From Panax quinquefolius (lineage: Eukaryota; Streptophyta; Magnoliopsida; Apiales; Araliaceae): DNA of 64,000 nucleotides. Below, one piece after another: positions 21,801 to 34,489 of this stretch. The notes below the pieces were generated by a model. That model saw only the letters and a list, made by a program, of their open reading frames with translations, was not told where the DNA came from and made no database searches. Location: assembly GCA_020205615.1 (NCBI GenBank), contig CM035171.1, forward strand, positions 12,614,625 to 12,678,624, in the 5' to 3' direction. Within the stretch, counting starts at the first letter, position 1. Every line of letters starts with the position of its first letter. Both the position numbers and the translations under genes were made by a program.

Positions 21801-23452
21801 CTTGACATCCGTTTTTTAATAAGCGAATAGCTTTATGATTAGATATGATGATGATTGATTTTAATGGTTTAGTTGCTTGAATTAAATACAACGGGTTGGT
21901 TAGGAATATGAAAACTAACAACCTTACGAAAAAATCAATTTTGGCATGATGAGTAGTTAACGATCAATCCTAAAATCACATCAAAAGCAAGTATCTTTAA
22001 AGAGATAAAGTCAACGGTAAGGTGATGGTGCCAACTTGAATCAAACAAGATTTATAAGCGATGGATGTGATGAAAGTTTCTCTAACGGAGTTTCCACGAG
22101 ATAGGTCAAAGTCTAATTTCTCGGTCGAGTTTAAGCGTTGAGCACATGCGGGAGAGATAAATGAATGGGTATGCCGGTATCAAGTAAGGTATAAACTTAT
22201 GAGAAATTTATAAATAGCTTACCGTGATCACCTCGTTTGGGTTCCTCGCATTATGACCGATCCTGACAAACGCTCTTCCGGAATCGTTGACTTTGACTTT
22301 TACGGGGAACGATCTTTTGAGTCACCGTCCCATTTGAACTAGGTTTATTCTTGTCTGATCTCGGCGATATGTCCTTCCTTTCCACAATTATAGCATACCT
22401 TGAAGCTGTTGTGGGCGGTTTGGTGATATGTCCCTCTTTCCGCATTTATAGCATATGGCCAGTGGTCGTTTCTCCTCCTTAGAACCGATTCTTTGCCAAA
22501 ACCTTTATCGTCTTCACATAGTCGTTGTTAAATCTCCTCTTTTTAAAATCTCCTCCTGACTTCGCTTCTTCTATTTTCATGGCCATGATTACCACGGAGT
22601 GGTTACCATTTTTGTCCGTCTGTTTTCTTTCTCCATTTGGTTATCATTATTACATTGGCTGCTATCTACGATACGATCTGGTTGTGGTCCCTCGGTTGGC
22701 CGTACTCGTTATCTCGCTCTAATAATTTGAGCCACATTTTACAACATGTCTGAATAGAGAGAAAATTTATGAGAAATGAGATCTTGGCGTATCTGGGGTT
22801 TGAAACCTCTAAGAAACATCCGCGTCATCGTTCCTCATTCTCCACCAAATGAGGTCTGAAACACGGATAACTCTGCAAACTTTGCCTCGTCTTTGAGACA
22901 CTTGGTCGTATTGTTTTGTTCTAATCGATGAACTCCACTTCCTTCGTATAGCCGAACACTTTCGGGAAAGTATTTGTCATTAAATAGTTCTGAAAGCGTC
23001 TCCCAGACATCTTTGAGTCTTGGTGGATGGAGTGCAGCTTCACAGACTCCCACCGATGATACGCCTTCGCCCGCGGAACATAAAGGTGGCGAATGGAACC
23101 TTCATTCCTCCGTGCATCCCAGACATCGAATATCTTGGTAATTTGCTTGACCCGTGTTTCCTTGGTGATCGGATCGGCTTTCCCTTAAATTACGGTGGTC
23201 CCGACTCTTTGAAGCTGCTTGGTTGTGACAACTTGGTGAATTGCTATCATTTCCTCCTGTATTTTGAACACGAGTCTCCCTCGTGCGATTTTGCGTGAGC
23301 TATGAAAAACTTCTAAACATCCCTCGTTCATCATCGCTTTCGATGGTGTTGTTCACGGGAGGAACATTGCCCGACTGTTGCACGTTCTCCTCGTTGGTGA
23401 GTCTGAGCGTCTCCACGGTCTCATTTCCATTGTTAATATTCTCGATCGACAT
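18899..23452 (-). pseudogene. gag-pol: Family A gag-pol, copy 2 (chain unit 1)
   Basis: Starts at ATG 23,452 (MSIENINNGNETVETL) and would end at the TAA at 18,899, next to the polypurine tract. In order: gag core 23,053-22,835, two zinc knuckles 22,370-22,458 with CCHC spacing disturbed, and protease with the DTG triad intact (GATACCGGC, 22,173-22,181) and a frameshift just after. RT follows, with FIDD at 21,186-21,197 inside an 81-residue open stretch. RNase H (about 20,730-20,780) has lost its SDAS motif by a shift. Integrase has CLTCQ near 20,060, LDRDPRFTSRFW near 19,790 and ALYGRK-type sequence replaced near 19,540. The chromodomain region is next to 18,900. Many stops and indels; not functional as read. 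Strongly similar to copy 3, 7.54 kb to the right. Confidence 0.8.
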
Positions 23453-23622
23453 TCTCAAATCTTGTCGTAAAAAAACAGGGTTAATTAAAATCAATATATC
23501 ACATAATATCCTATATCTTGACCAACTAACAAATAAGCTTAGGTAGGACACCTTTAGCGAAGGATTTACTCGTCTCTCCTCTGAGTTCTATTCCCAGATC
23601 TCATGGAGAGATCATATCCTAA

Positions 23623-23634
23623 GCTACGATACCA
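23623..23634 (-). other. Primer-binding site, family A copy 2
   Basis: On the minus strand TGGTATCGTAGC, three bases from the LTR at 23,638. It differs from the tRNA-iMet type TGGTATCAGAGC at the same spot as the other copies. Confidence 0.65.
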
Positions 23635-23637
23635 ATT

Positions 23638-26438
23638 TGTGGCGCCCCCAAAATAGGTATACATCACCCATTACGAGTTGTCGATACATGATGCGAAACA
23701 ACTACTGACTTTATTATTACAACGATAAAGCGTGAGTTTAAATACAAATATTATCTTACAGACAATATCTATACTCAAATAAATCCTCATCACATTTATT
23801 GATACATTATTTTACAAAATGGGTGAGGACTACTAAACAACTCTCTCTAAAACCTTCATTCCATACCCCAGGCTAGTATACTTTCTTTATATTCTAGCCT
23901 CACGAGAAAAAAATGGAACAAAAAGGAAAAGGTGAGCTCAACTAGCTTCGATAAAGAATATTATGACTAAGATAATATCTGACAAATTATCGTTAGTCTT
24001 GACGGGGAAAAAATCTAATAGAATCTGATAGACAACAAATTTTAAATCAATATTACGGTGAAAATAATAATTCATTAGAAGAGTTAAGTAGAGAATGCAA
24101 ACTACTATCTTACATGTATGAATTTAAAAGTTCATCGTCTATCTTTTATCCTGTAACATCAATCGATATATATACGGAATCAAATATTCATCTTTGCACT
24201 CTGAGGCGAAAGATATTCATCGATTAGTCGTATTCATTTAAACACACATTCATCTTTTTACTTTTCTGACGAAGATATTCTTGAAATCATTCATCTTTGC
24301 TACTTCTGAGCCAAAGATATTCAATAATATCATCATTTAAGGCGAGGATGATGAAAAATATTTTTAAAAAAAGCGAATCGATTGAAACAAAATGACAAGG
24401 ATTAAGGATTAAGGATTAAGGAGTACTTTGTTTTATCCATGTTCAAAAATACCTCAAAAATAATCATAGTGGTGTAAAATTCGAGAATGATCAAAACATG
24501 GATCTGATCAAAGCTAGTATCCGAATAGATATTTTTTGAACGAAAAGAAAAATTTTATTTTTTTGAATAGTCTTGAATATCGTGAATAGTCTTGAGTATC
24601 GTGAATAATAGTAACTCAATAGTAACTCAGAACACCAAAGATAGAAATTCCACAAAAAACATCTTCACGCTTACGTGAATAGTACTAGTGAATAGTAACT
24701 TCGTGAATAGTAACTCGTGAATAGTAACTCGTGAATAGTAACTTCGTGAATAGTAACTCATGAATAGTAACCCCAACATGAAAAAGTTCCAAATTTGATA
24801 AAAAGTTCAACCGATATTTGACATAATGATATTGAAGAAATAATATCATTTGAGAAAAAAATAACATCCACTTACCTCGAAAGATTAGTACTTACAAATT
24901 TGGAATCTAGGGTATAGTCTTTGAAGGAACTTGCAGTCTAACAATACTCAAAGTATACTCAAAATACTCACAAGAATAAACTCGATAATATAGAGAGAAA
25001 ACTTGATTTACGGTGTGATTTTCAATTCTAACTAAGCACCTATTTATAGGAAAATCTTTAACACCAAAAGAAAAAAAATTTAATAAAATATTAATATATA
25101 TATATAAATTCTCACGCACACCTTTGAATCTGAATTTCAGCAATGAACACATGCCTCACAACAAAAAAAAAAAAACGTTTTTGTAAAAAAAATATTTAAA
25201 ACTTCAAAAAATTAATTATTTGGAGCTTGAACTTCATAATTCATAATAAATAGCCCTTTTATCAGAAAATTCGAATCTCGCGAGTTTTATAGGAAATTCA
25301 ATTCTCTACAACTTTGCGAGAAGAAAGTTTTCCAAATTCCAAATGAAATTGGCCAAAAATCCACAAGCGAGTCGATTTTACATTTATAATCAAATTTAGA
25401 TCGATAAATGGGGTCCCATAGACATGTTTAACATGTTTTAAACATTTATTGCAACAAAAATACTCTTCCTCCTCGTATACTCATATATCCCACATTAGTT
25501 GTAAAAATATCACCATTATTATATTATTAAAATATAATAATATATTTAAATAATTATTTTATCGAGAAAAAGATAAAATTTCAATTTTCAACAATTGTCA
25601 CATTAAAATTTTCTCCATCTATATCCACATAAAATCAATATTTTCCTCATCATATGAATCAATAATTAATTATTCACAAATAATATTACGAGAATCATGA
25701 TATTGACCCGAGGCGGTTCAGGAAAGAGGGGCTTTCGATAAAATTTCTCTTCTTCTTGGCGCGCAATTAGGTGACCAAACCTCTCCTTAGACGAGAACTT
25801 TCTAGACATTGCCAATAATGTTATCTAATAATATTATTAGGATAATATGAATTATTGCTTCGATAATGAAAAATCTTGTGTAATGACAATTATTGAAACA
25901 ACGATGACATATAAAATATCAATATGACAATTATTAAATCGATAAAATCTTGAGCGATAATTCTTTGTAACCATTATTGAGTAGTGCCTTCTTATAATCG
26001 AGTGCAATATGTTTTAACCTTCTTAATAAGAATCGTAATTAATTATGGGGCATGCAGGTAAATCTATTCTTGTGTATTCCACGACGAAGCGAATATTACG
26101 TATTATTTTTAACCACTAATTATTTTAACGATGTAACTAACTACTTAGTTATTTTTAAACAACTTATATTTGTCGTTTTCTTCATCGATCGCTTTTTCCG
26201 TTATGGGGCCCACACATGGTATTTGCTGCGTCGTCGTCGAAATATTCCCAAAGCGATACTGAATATTCCACGACGAAGCGAATATTCCCAAACAATGATG
26301 AATATTTTATAACCACTTGCTTATTTTGAAATATTTGCGTATTTAACCCTAACTATCCACATTAATCAAATCAACCCTTACTTATTTCAAAATAATAAAT
26401 AGAAAATTAAATTTCATTAATAATAAGTTGGGGTCTTC
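23638..26438 (-). repeat. LTR-A, middle of the chain (shared by two internal regions)
   Basis: Complete: TGTGGCGCCCCC at 23,638 to about 26,438 next to the polypurine tract of copy 3. It serves as 5' LTR for copy 2 and 3' LTR for copy 3. TATA box (minus) at 25,041-25,048; splice-donor-like CTTACCTCG at about 24,873; GTGAATAGTAACT tandem repeats at about 24,670-24,775. Confidence 0.9.
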
Positions 26439-26451
26439 TGACCTCCCTCAC

Positions 26452-29400
26452 TTATGAAATTTAGTCCTCGAAATTGGCGTGCGTACACAGTGTTTGAAAA
26501 GGTGAGGATACCTCGCTTTTCATTTAGTTTCAATTCCCGGTCATTTCCTCTATAGCATGATTCCTCCACAAAACTTTAACTTGTGGTATGACCTTTCTTG
26601 GCGTGGGACATGCTCCTTCTATCAAAATCTTGGCGGTACCTCCTCATCGTTAAGTCTTGGCTATCTCGTCGGGTTAACTTTCTATATACGTGGTTGGGGT
26701 CTTTCACATATTCTGAAATGCAGATATATGAAAAACACATTATGAACACGAGACATACTTGGAGGAATGCTTGCGAGTCATAGGCTACATTTCCTACTCG
26801 GTCGAGAATTTGAAATGGACCCGATAAATCGTGGATTGAGCTTTCCTCTCTTCCCCCAAATCTTGTAACTCCCTTCCATGGAAGCAACTTCATGACAATA
26901 CATGATCCCCACACTAAATTCCGTCCTTTCGATGAAGATCCGCATAACTCTTTTATCGATCTTGTCTTGGTTTGTATCGTTGTCGAATCATTTGGATCTT
27001 TTAGGTGAGTCATACGTCTTAACTTTCGGGTCCCAACAATGTTGCTTCACCCACCTCGTCCCAACATATTGGAAAGCGACATTTTCGTCCATATAATGCT
27101 TGAATGGAGCCACACTATACTTGCACGATAAGCTTTTGTTGTGGGAGAATTCCACCAATGGTAAATACTTATCCCAAGCCCTTGAAGTCTAGGACCTGAG
27201 TCTTAATAAATCTTGAAGTTTGAATAGTCCTCTCGATTGTCCGTCCGGTTTGAGGATGGTATCTTAGAACTAAATCGCCGTCCCGTGCCCATAGCTTTTT
27301 GCAAGCTAACCCAAAATCTTGAAGTGAATCTTGGGTCACGATCCGAAACTATGGATCTGGGCATGCCATGCAACCTCACAATCTCATTCACGTCACATAC
27401 TAGCAAGGCGTTCGAGGAATAAGTCTCCGTGTCGGCAAAAATGAAGCGGAACTTGGTTAATCTATCAACAATAACCCAAATAGCATTGATGCCTTGAGAA
27501 AGCCGTAGGAAGACCCGTAACGAATCCATGGTAATGTGTTCCCACTTCCATTTGGAATCTCAGTGGTTCTGAGCGGACCCTTAGGTACTAGATGCTCGCC
27601 TTTACGTTGACAAGTTAAACACATTGAGATAAACTTTGCAATCTCTCTCTTCGTATTGTTCCACCAAAATGTATGTAGAAGATCACGATACATTTTAGTA
27701 CTTCGAGGATGGATTGCAAATGGTGTATTGTGTGCCTCCATCATAATCTTGTACTTCAAATCAGTCGTTAGGAACACAAAAAGTCTAGAGTGGACTCGAA
27801 GTATTCCTTCTTCATCAATTCTAAGCTTAGGAATAGCTCCTTCTTGTACTTTCTTCTTCATACGCATCAGCTCAAGATTGGTGGCTTGAAAGCGACCTTA
27901 ACTTTTTCTATTAAAGTTGGCTCTGTCGTATACTTGACATCATCGCTTTTCGTTCCGCATATGATCTTCTACTCAATAGCGTCGGCTACCACGTTAAACT
28001 TTTCGGGATGGTATTGAATAGTGTGGTCGTAGTCTTTCAATAGCTCGAGAGCAGCGTCATTGCTAGCGTGTTGAGTTCTTTTTGAGTGAAGAAATATTTA
28101 AAGGCTTTTATGGTGCGAATATATCTCCACTTTCTCCCCGTATAGATAGTGCCTCCATATCTTTAAGCAGCAAAAGCATATTTGCTTGACTCTAGATCAT
28201 GGTAGGATAATTCCTCTCATACTCTTTAAGTTGTCGCGAGGCGTAGGCTATGACTTTCCCGTTGCATGAGAACACATCCTAACCCTTTGCACGAAGCATC
28301 GTTTGTAGATAACAAATCCATCCGAACGGATGGTATTGTTAGAAACAGTCTTAAAATAAGTCTCTCTTTAGCTCTTGGAAACTTTTCTCGCGTTCTTCGC
28401 TCTCAAGCAATTTTTTGTATCCTTAGAGTTAGGCGAGTTAATGGAGTAGCGATTAGAAAACCCTTTCACGAATCTCCGATAATAACCGGTAAGCCCAAAA
28501 AACTCGTGCTTGATCCATGACTTGGTTGCTCCCAACTTTGTATTGCTTGATCTTGGCCGGATCAGCGGATACTCCATGTTTTGACACCACGTGCCCAAGG
28601 AATGCTACTTCCTCGAAGCGAAACTTCGCATTTCTTCAATTTGGCATATAGTTTGTTTTCACGAAGCCTTTGGAGTACCGACTTCAAATGGTGCTCATGA
28701 TCTTCCACGACTTTTGGAATATATAAGGATGTCATCAATAAAAACAACAACAATGCGATCGAATATTCCTTGAATACTCGGTTCATCATATCCATGAAAG
28801 CCGCGAGGAGCATTAGTTAGTCAAAAAGACATGACTAAGAATTCATAATGCCCATCTGGGAGTTAAAAGGCGGTCTTTGGAATATCCTCGATTTAATCTT
28901 GGTGATGATATCGAGCGAAGAAGATCGATTTTTGAAAAAAATTGTGCCCCTTACAATTTGGTCAAACAAGTCATCAATCGAGGTGAGGATACCTATTCTT
29001 GATGGTGACATGGTTCGATTCCAGATAGTCGATACAAAATCGCATACTCCGTCTTTCTTCTTTACTGAATAAAGCAGGGAGCACCCCGAGGAGATGTCTT
29101 GGGGCCAGAATGAAGCCGATGTCCAACAATTCACGTAGTTGGACCTTTAACTCTGAAGTTCATATAGGAGCCATTCGATATGGGGTTTTAGAAATGGGCT
29201 TTGTACGGGTTTCAAGATCAATAAAGAATTGACTTCACGTTACGGGGTAGGCCAAGGAAGTTCTTGAAAATCGTCGGGAAAATCGATAACAACGGGAATA
29301 TTATTCAAATTTGGCGTGTCTTTATTCAAATCCATAACATGGGCTAAGAAAGCTTGACATCCGTTTTTTAATAAGCGAATAGCTTTATGATTAGATATGA

Positions 29401-30995
29401 TGATGATTGATTTTAATGGTTTAGTTGCTTGAATTAAATACAACGAGGTTGGTTAGGAATATGAAAACTAACAACCTACGAAAACAATCAATTTTGGCAT
29501 GATGAGTAGTTAACGATCAATCCTAAAATCACATCAAAAGCAAGTATCTTTAAAGAGATAAAATCAGCGGTAAGGTGATGGTGCCAACTTGAATCAAACA
29601 AGATTTATAAGCGATGGATGTGATGAAAGTTTCTCTAACGGAGTTTCCACGAGATAGGTCAAGTCTAATTTCTCGGGTCGAGTTTAAGCGTTGAGCACAT
29701 GCGGGAGAGATAAATGAATGGGTATGCCGGTATCAAGTAAGGTATAAACTTAGAGAATTTATAAATAGCTTACCGTGATCACCTCGTTTGGGTTCCTCGC
29801 ATTATGACCGATCACAACAAAGCGCTCTTCCGGAATCGTTGACTTTGACTTTTACGGGGACGATCTTTTGAGTCACCAGTCCCCATTGAACTAGGTTTAT
29901 TCTGCGTCTGAATCTCGGCGATATGTCCTTCCTTTCCACAATTATAGCATACCTTGAGCTGTTGTGGGCGGTTTGGTGATATATCCCTCTTTCCGCATTT
30001 ATAGCATATAATGGTGGTGGTTCTCCTCCACCAGAACCGATTCTTTGCTTAAACCTTTGTCGTCTTCACATAGTCGTTGTTAAATCTCCTCTTTTAAAAT
30101 CTCCTCTGACTTTCTTACATTTTTTCATGGCCATGATTACCACGGAGTGGTTACCATTTTTGTCCGTCTGTTTCTTTCTCCATTTGTTATCATTATTACA
30201 TTGTTGCTTTTTATCTACGGTACGATCTGGTTGTGGTCCCTCGGTTGGCCGTACTCGTTATCTCGCTCTAATAATTGAGCCACATTTTAACAACTTGTCT
30301 GAATAGAGAAAAATTTATGAGAAATGAGATCTTGGCGTATCTTAGGGTTTCAACCCTCTAAAAACATCCGCGTCATCGTTCCTCATTCTCCACCAAATGA
30401 GGTCTGAGCACACGGATAACTCTGCAAACTTTGCCTCGTCTTTGAGACACTGTCGTGTTGTTTTGTTCTAATCGATGAACTCCACTTCCTTCATATAGCC
30501 GAAACACTTTCGGGAAAGTATTTGTCATTAAATAGTTCTGAAATGTCTCCCAAGACATCTTTGAGTGCGGTTTGGATGGAGTGCAACTTCACAGACTCCC
30601 ACCGATGATGCGCCTCGCCACGGAACATAAAGGTGGCGAATGGAACCTTCTGTTCCTCCGTGCATCCCAGACATCGAATATCTTGGTAATTTGCTTGACC
30701 CGTGTTTCATGTGATCGGATCGGCTTTCCCTTAAATTACGGTGGTCCCGACTCTTTGAAGCTGCTTGGTTTGTGACAACGGTAATTTCTATCATTTCTCT
30801 CTATTTTTTGACACGAGTCTCCTAAATGCGATTTTGCATGAGCTGCAAAAAGCTTCTAAACATCCCCTCGTTCATCATCGCTTTCGATGGTGTTGTTCAC
30901 GGGAGGAACATTGCCCGACTGTTGCCGTTCTCCTCGTTGGTGAGTCTGAGCGTCTCCACGGTCTCATTTCCATTGTTAATATTCTCGATCGACAT
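26452..30995 (-). pseudogene. gag-pol: Family A gag-pol, copy 3 (chain unit 2)
   Basis: Same plan as copy 2, from ATG 30,995 to the stop at 26,452. Gag core 30,794-30,373 (SWETFQNYLM, LEQNNTTVSQ). Zinc knuckles about 29,927-30,010. Protease DTG codons at 29,726-29,734. RT aspartate pair codons at 28,731-28,742, with a frameshift in the RT block. Integrase zinc domain is open over 136 residues (27,867-27,457) and shows IHP, FWWNN and CLTCQ. Core with SDRDPRFTSRFW near 27,340 (second catalytic Asp). C-terminal domain 27,013-26,576. The frame is broken in each domain. It shares distinctive variants with copy 2, so the two probably arose by duplication rather than separate insertion. Confidence 0.8.
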
Positions 30996-31162
30996 TCTCA
31001 AATCTTGTCATAAAACAAGGGTTAATTAAAAATCAATATATCACATAATATCCTATATCTTGACCAACTAACAAATAAGCTTAGGTAGGACACCTTTAGC
31101 GAAGAGATTTTCGTCTCTCCCCTCTGAGTTCATTCCCGATCTCATTGGAGATCGTATCCTAA

Positions 31163-31174
31163 GCTACGATACCA
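31163..31174 (-). other. Primer-binding site, family A copy 3
   Basis: TGGTATCGTAGC on the minus strand, identical to the site at 23,623-23,634, three bases from the LTR. Confidence 0.65.
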
Positions 31175-31177
31175 AGC

Positions 31178-33892
31178 TGTGGCGCCCCCAAAATAGGTAT
31201 ACATCACCCATTACGAGTTGTCGATACGTGAGTGCGAAACAACTACAACTTTATTATTACAACATAATAAAAGCGTGAGTTTAAATACAAATATTATCTT
31301 ACAGACAATATATCTATACTCAAATAAATCCTCATCACATTTATTGATACATTATTTTACAAAAATGGTGAGGACTACTAAACAACTCTCTACTAAAACC
31401 TTCATTTCCATTACCCAGAGCTAAACTTTCGTTATATTCTAGCCTCACGAGAAAATGGAACAAAAAGGAAAAGGGTGAGCTCACTAGCTCGATAAAGAAT
31501 ATTATGACTAAGATAATATCTGACAAATTATCGTTAGTCTTGACGGGGAAAAATCTAATAGAATCTGATAGGCAACAAATTTTAAATCAATATTACATGT
31601 GAAATAATAATTCATTAGAAGAGTTAAGTAGAGAATGCAAACTACTATCTTACATGTATGAATTTAAAAGTTCATCGTCTATCTTTTATCCTGTAACATC
31701 AATCGATATACATACGGAATCAAATATTCATCTTTTACTCTACAGGGCGAAGATATTCATCGATTAATCGTATTCATTTAAACACTTTGTTCATCTTTTT
31801 TTTTGACGAAAGATATTCTTGAAATCATTCATCTTTTTGCTACTGGGCCAAAGATATTCAATAATATCATCATTTAAGGCGAGGGGATGATGAAAATATT
31901 TTTTAAAAAAGCGAATCCGATGAAACAAAATAGCGAGGATTAAGGATTAAGGATTAGTACTTTGTTTTATCCATGTTCAAAAATACCTCAAAAATAATCG
32001 TAGTGGTGTAAAATTCGAGAATGATCAAAACATGGATCTGATCAAAGCTAGTATCGAGAATAGATATTTTGAGACGAAAAGAAGAAATTTTATTTTTAGA
32101 TGAATAGTCTTAGTATCGTGAATAGTCTAGTATCGTGAATAGTAACTCAGAACACCAAAAGATAGAAATTCCACAAAAAACATCTTCACGCTTCGTGAAT
32201 AGTACTAAGTGAATAGTAACTTCGTGAATAGTAACTCATGAATAGTAACTTCGTGAATAGTAACTCATGAATAATAACTTTGAAAAAGTTCCAAATTTGA
32301 TAAAAAGTTCAATAATATTTGACATAATGATATTGAAGAAATAATATCATTTGAGAAAAAAATAACATCCACTTACCTCGAAAGATTAGTACTTACTAGT
32401 TGAAATCTACAGGATATAGTCTTTGACTTGAACTTGCAGTCTATACAATACTCAAAGTATACTCAAAATACTCACAAGAATAAACTCGATAATATAGAGA
32501 GAAAACTTGATTTACGGTGTGATTTTCAATTCTAACCTAAAGCACCTATTTATAGGAAAATGCTTAGAACACCAAAGTAGAAAATTTAATAAAATATTAA
32601 TATATATATATAATCTTCTCATCACATTTTTGAATCTGAATTTCAAACAATTGAACACATGCACTCACAAAACATGAAAAAAACGTTTTTTAATTTTAAA
32701 TATATTTAAAACTTCAAAAATTAATTATTTGGAGCTTGAACTTCAATAATTCATAATAAATAGCCCTTTTATCAGAAAATTCGAATCTCGCGAGTTTTTA
32801 TAGGAAATTCAATTCTCTACAACTTTGCGGAAAAAGTTTTCCAAATTCCAAATGAAAATTGGCCAAAAAAATCCTGACAGGCGATTTTCACAAATTTATA
32901 ATCAAATTTGATTCGATAAATGGGGTCCCAGAGCATGTTTAACATGTTTTAAACATTTATTGCAACAAAAATACTCTTCCTCCTCGTATACTCATATATC
33001 CCACATTAGTTTGTAAAAATATCACCATTATTATATTATTAAAATATAATAATATATTTAAATAAATTATTTTATCGAGAAAAAGATAAAATTTCAATTT
33101 TCAACAATTGTCACATTAAAATTTTTCTCCATCTATATCCACATAAAATCAATATTTTCCTCATCATATGAATCAATAATTAATTATTCACAAATAATAT
33201 TACTGAATCCTGATATTGTGACGATGAGGCGGTTCAGGAAAGAGGGGCTTTCGATAAAATTTCTTCTTCTTGGGCGGCCTGATTAGGTGACCAAACCTCT
33301 CCTTAAACGAGAACTTTCTAGACATTGCCAATAATGTTATCTAATAATATTATTAGGATAATATGAATTATTGCTTGATAATGAAAAATCTGTAATGACA
33401 ATTATTGAAACAACAATGATATAAAATATCAATATGACAATTATTAACTCGATAAAATCTTTGAGCGATAATTCTTTGTAACCATTATTGAGTAGTGCCT
33501 TCTTACGTAAGAATCAATAATTGGTGCTTGTCTACAAGTGTATTCTTGTGTTTTAACCACCAAGGGTATTATTTAACGATATTACTTGTAACAACTTCTG
33601 TAGTTATTTTTAAACAACTTATATTTGTCGTTTTCTTCATCCAATCGCTTTTTTCGTTATGGGGCCCACAAAACTGCTTGGCGAGGTAAATGCGAATATT
33701 CACAAACGATGCGAATATTCCACGACCAAGCGAATATTCCCAAAATGAATGAATGAATATTTTATAACCACTTGCTTATTTTGAAATATTTGCGTATTTA
33801 CCCTAACTATCCACATTAATCAAATCAACCCTTACTATATTTCAAAATAATAAATAGAAAATTAAATTTCATTAATAATAAGTTGGGGTTAC
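31178..33892 (-). repeat. LTR-A, last of the chain
   Basis: TGTGGCGCCCCC at 31,178 to about 33,892. TATA box (minus) 32,547-32,554. The right end is joined directly to a plus-strand integrase fragment and the terminal TTACA is altered, so this is a rearrangement point rather than a clean insertion edge. Confidence 0.85.
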
Positions 33893-34489
33893 GCCACTGT
33901 TGATGAAATGCGATATGACTCACCGAAAAAAGATTCAAATGATTGACAGCGTATACAAAGCGGCACAAGATCGACAAAAGAATTATGCGGATCTTCATCG
34001 AAAGGACGTGGAATTTAGTGTAGGGGATCATGTATTGTTGCGAGTTGCTCCATGGAAGGGAGTTACAAGATTTGGGAAGAGAGGAAAGCTCAATCCACGA
34101 TTTATTGGTCCATTTCAAATTCTTGACCGAGTAGGAAATGTAGCCTATAGACTTGCTTTACCTCCAAGTATGTCTCGTGTTCATAATGTGTTTCACATAT
34201 AAATCTTCAGTAAATATGTGAAAGACCGAACCACGTTATAGAGTTAGAATCGGACGAGATAACCGAAGACTTAACGTATGAGGAAGTACCTGTCAAGATT
34301 TTGGATAGAAAGGAGCATGTCCTACGCGCAAAGGTCATACCACAAGTTAATGTTTTGTGGAGGAATCATCTTTATAGAGAAATGACACAGGGAATTGGAA
34401 AGCGGAAATGAAAGCGAGGTATCCTCACCTTTTGAAAACACCAGTACGTCACGTCGATTTTGAGGACAAAATTTCATAAGGAGGGAGGT
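33893..34489 (+). pseudogene. pol: Integrase C-terminal domain and chromodomain fragment (plus strand)
   Basis: Open for 100 codons at 33,900-34,202: [27 protein letters not shown], then [19 protein letters not shown] and [16 protein letters not shown] is the GPF/Y-type module of Ty3 integrase. After a stop and shift, the chromodomain part continues ([17 protein letters not shown] and VNVLWRNH, to about 34,410), then AAGGAGGGAGG (34,479-34,489), the polypurine tract. It belongs to the plus-strand LTR-A that follows. The catalytic core, RT and gag of this copy are absent. Confidence 0.8.

Noticed and set aside
26052..26312. Frames of 60-110 codons inside LTRs (for example 26,052-26,312, 46,182-46,457, 52,800-53,075)
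   Set aside because: They recur only because LTRs recur, differ in frame among copies and show no protein motif; LTR-A is non-coding.
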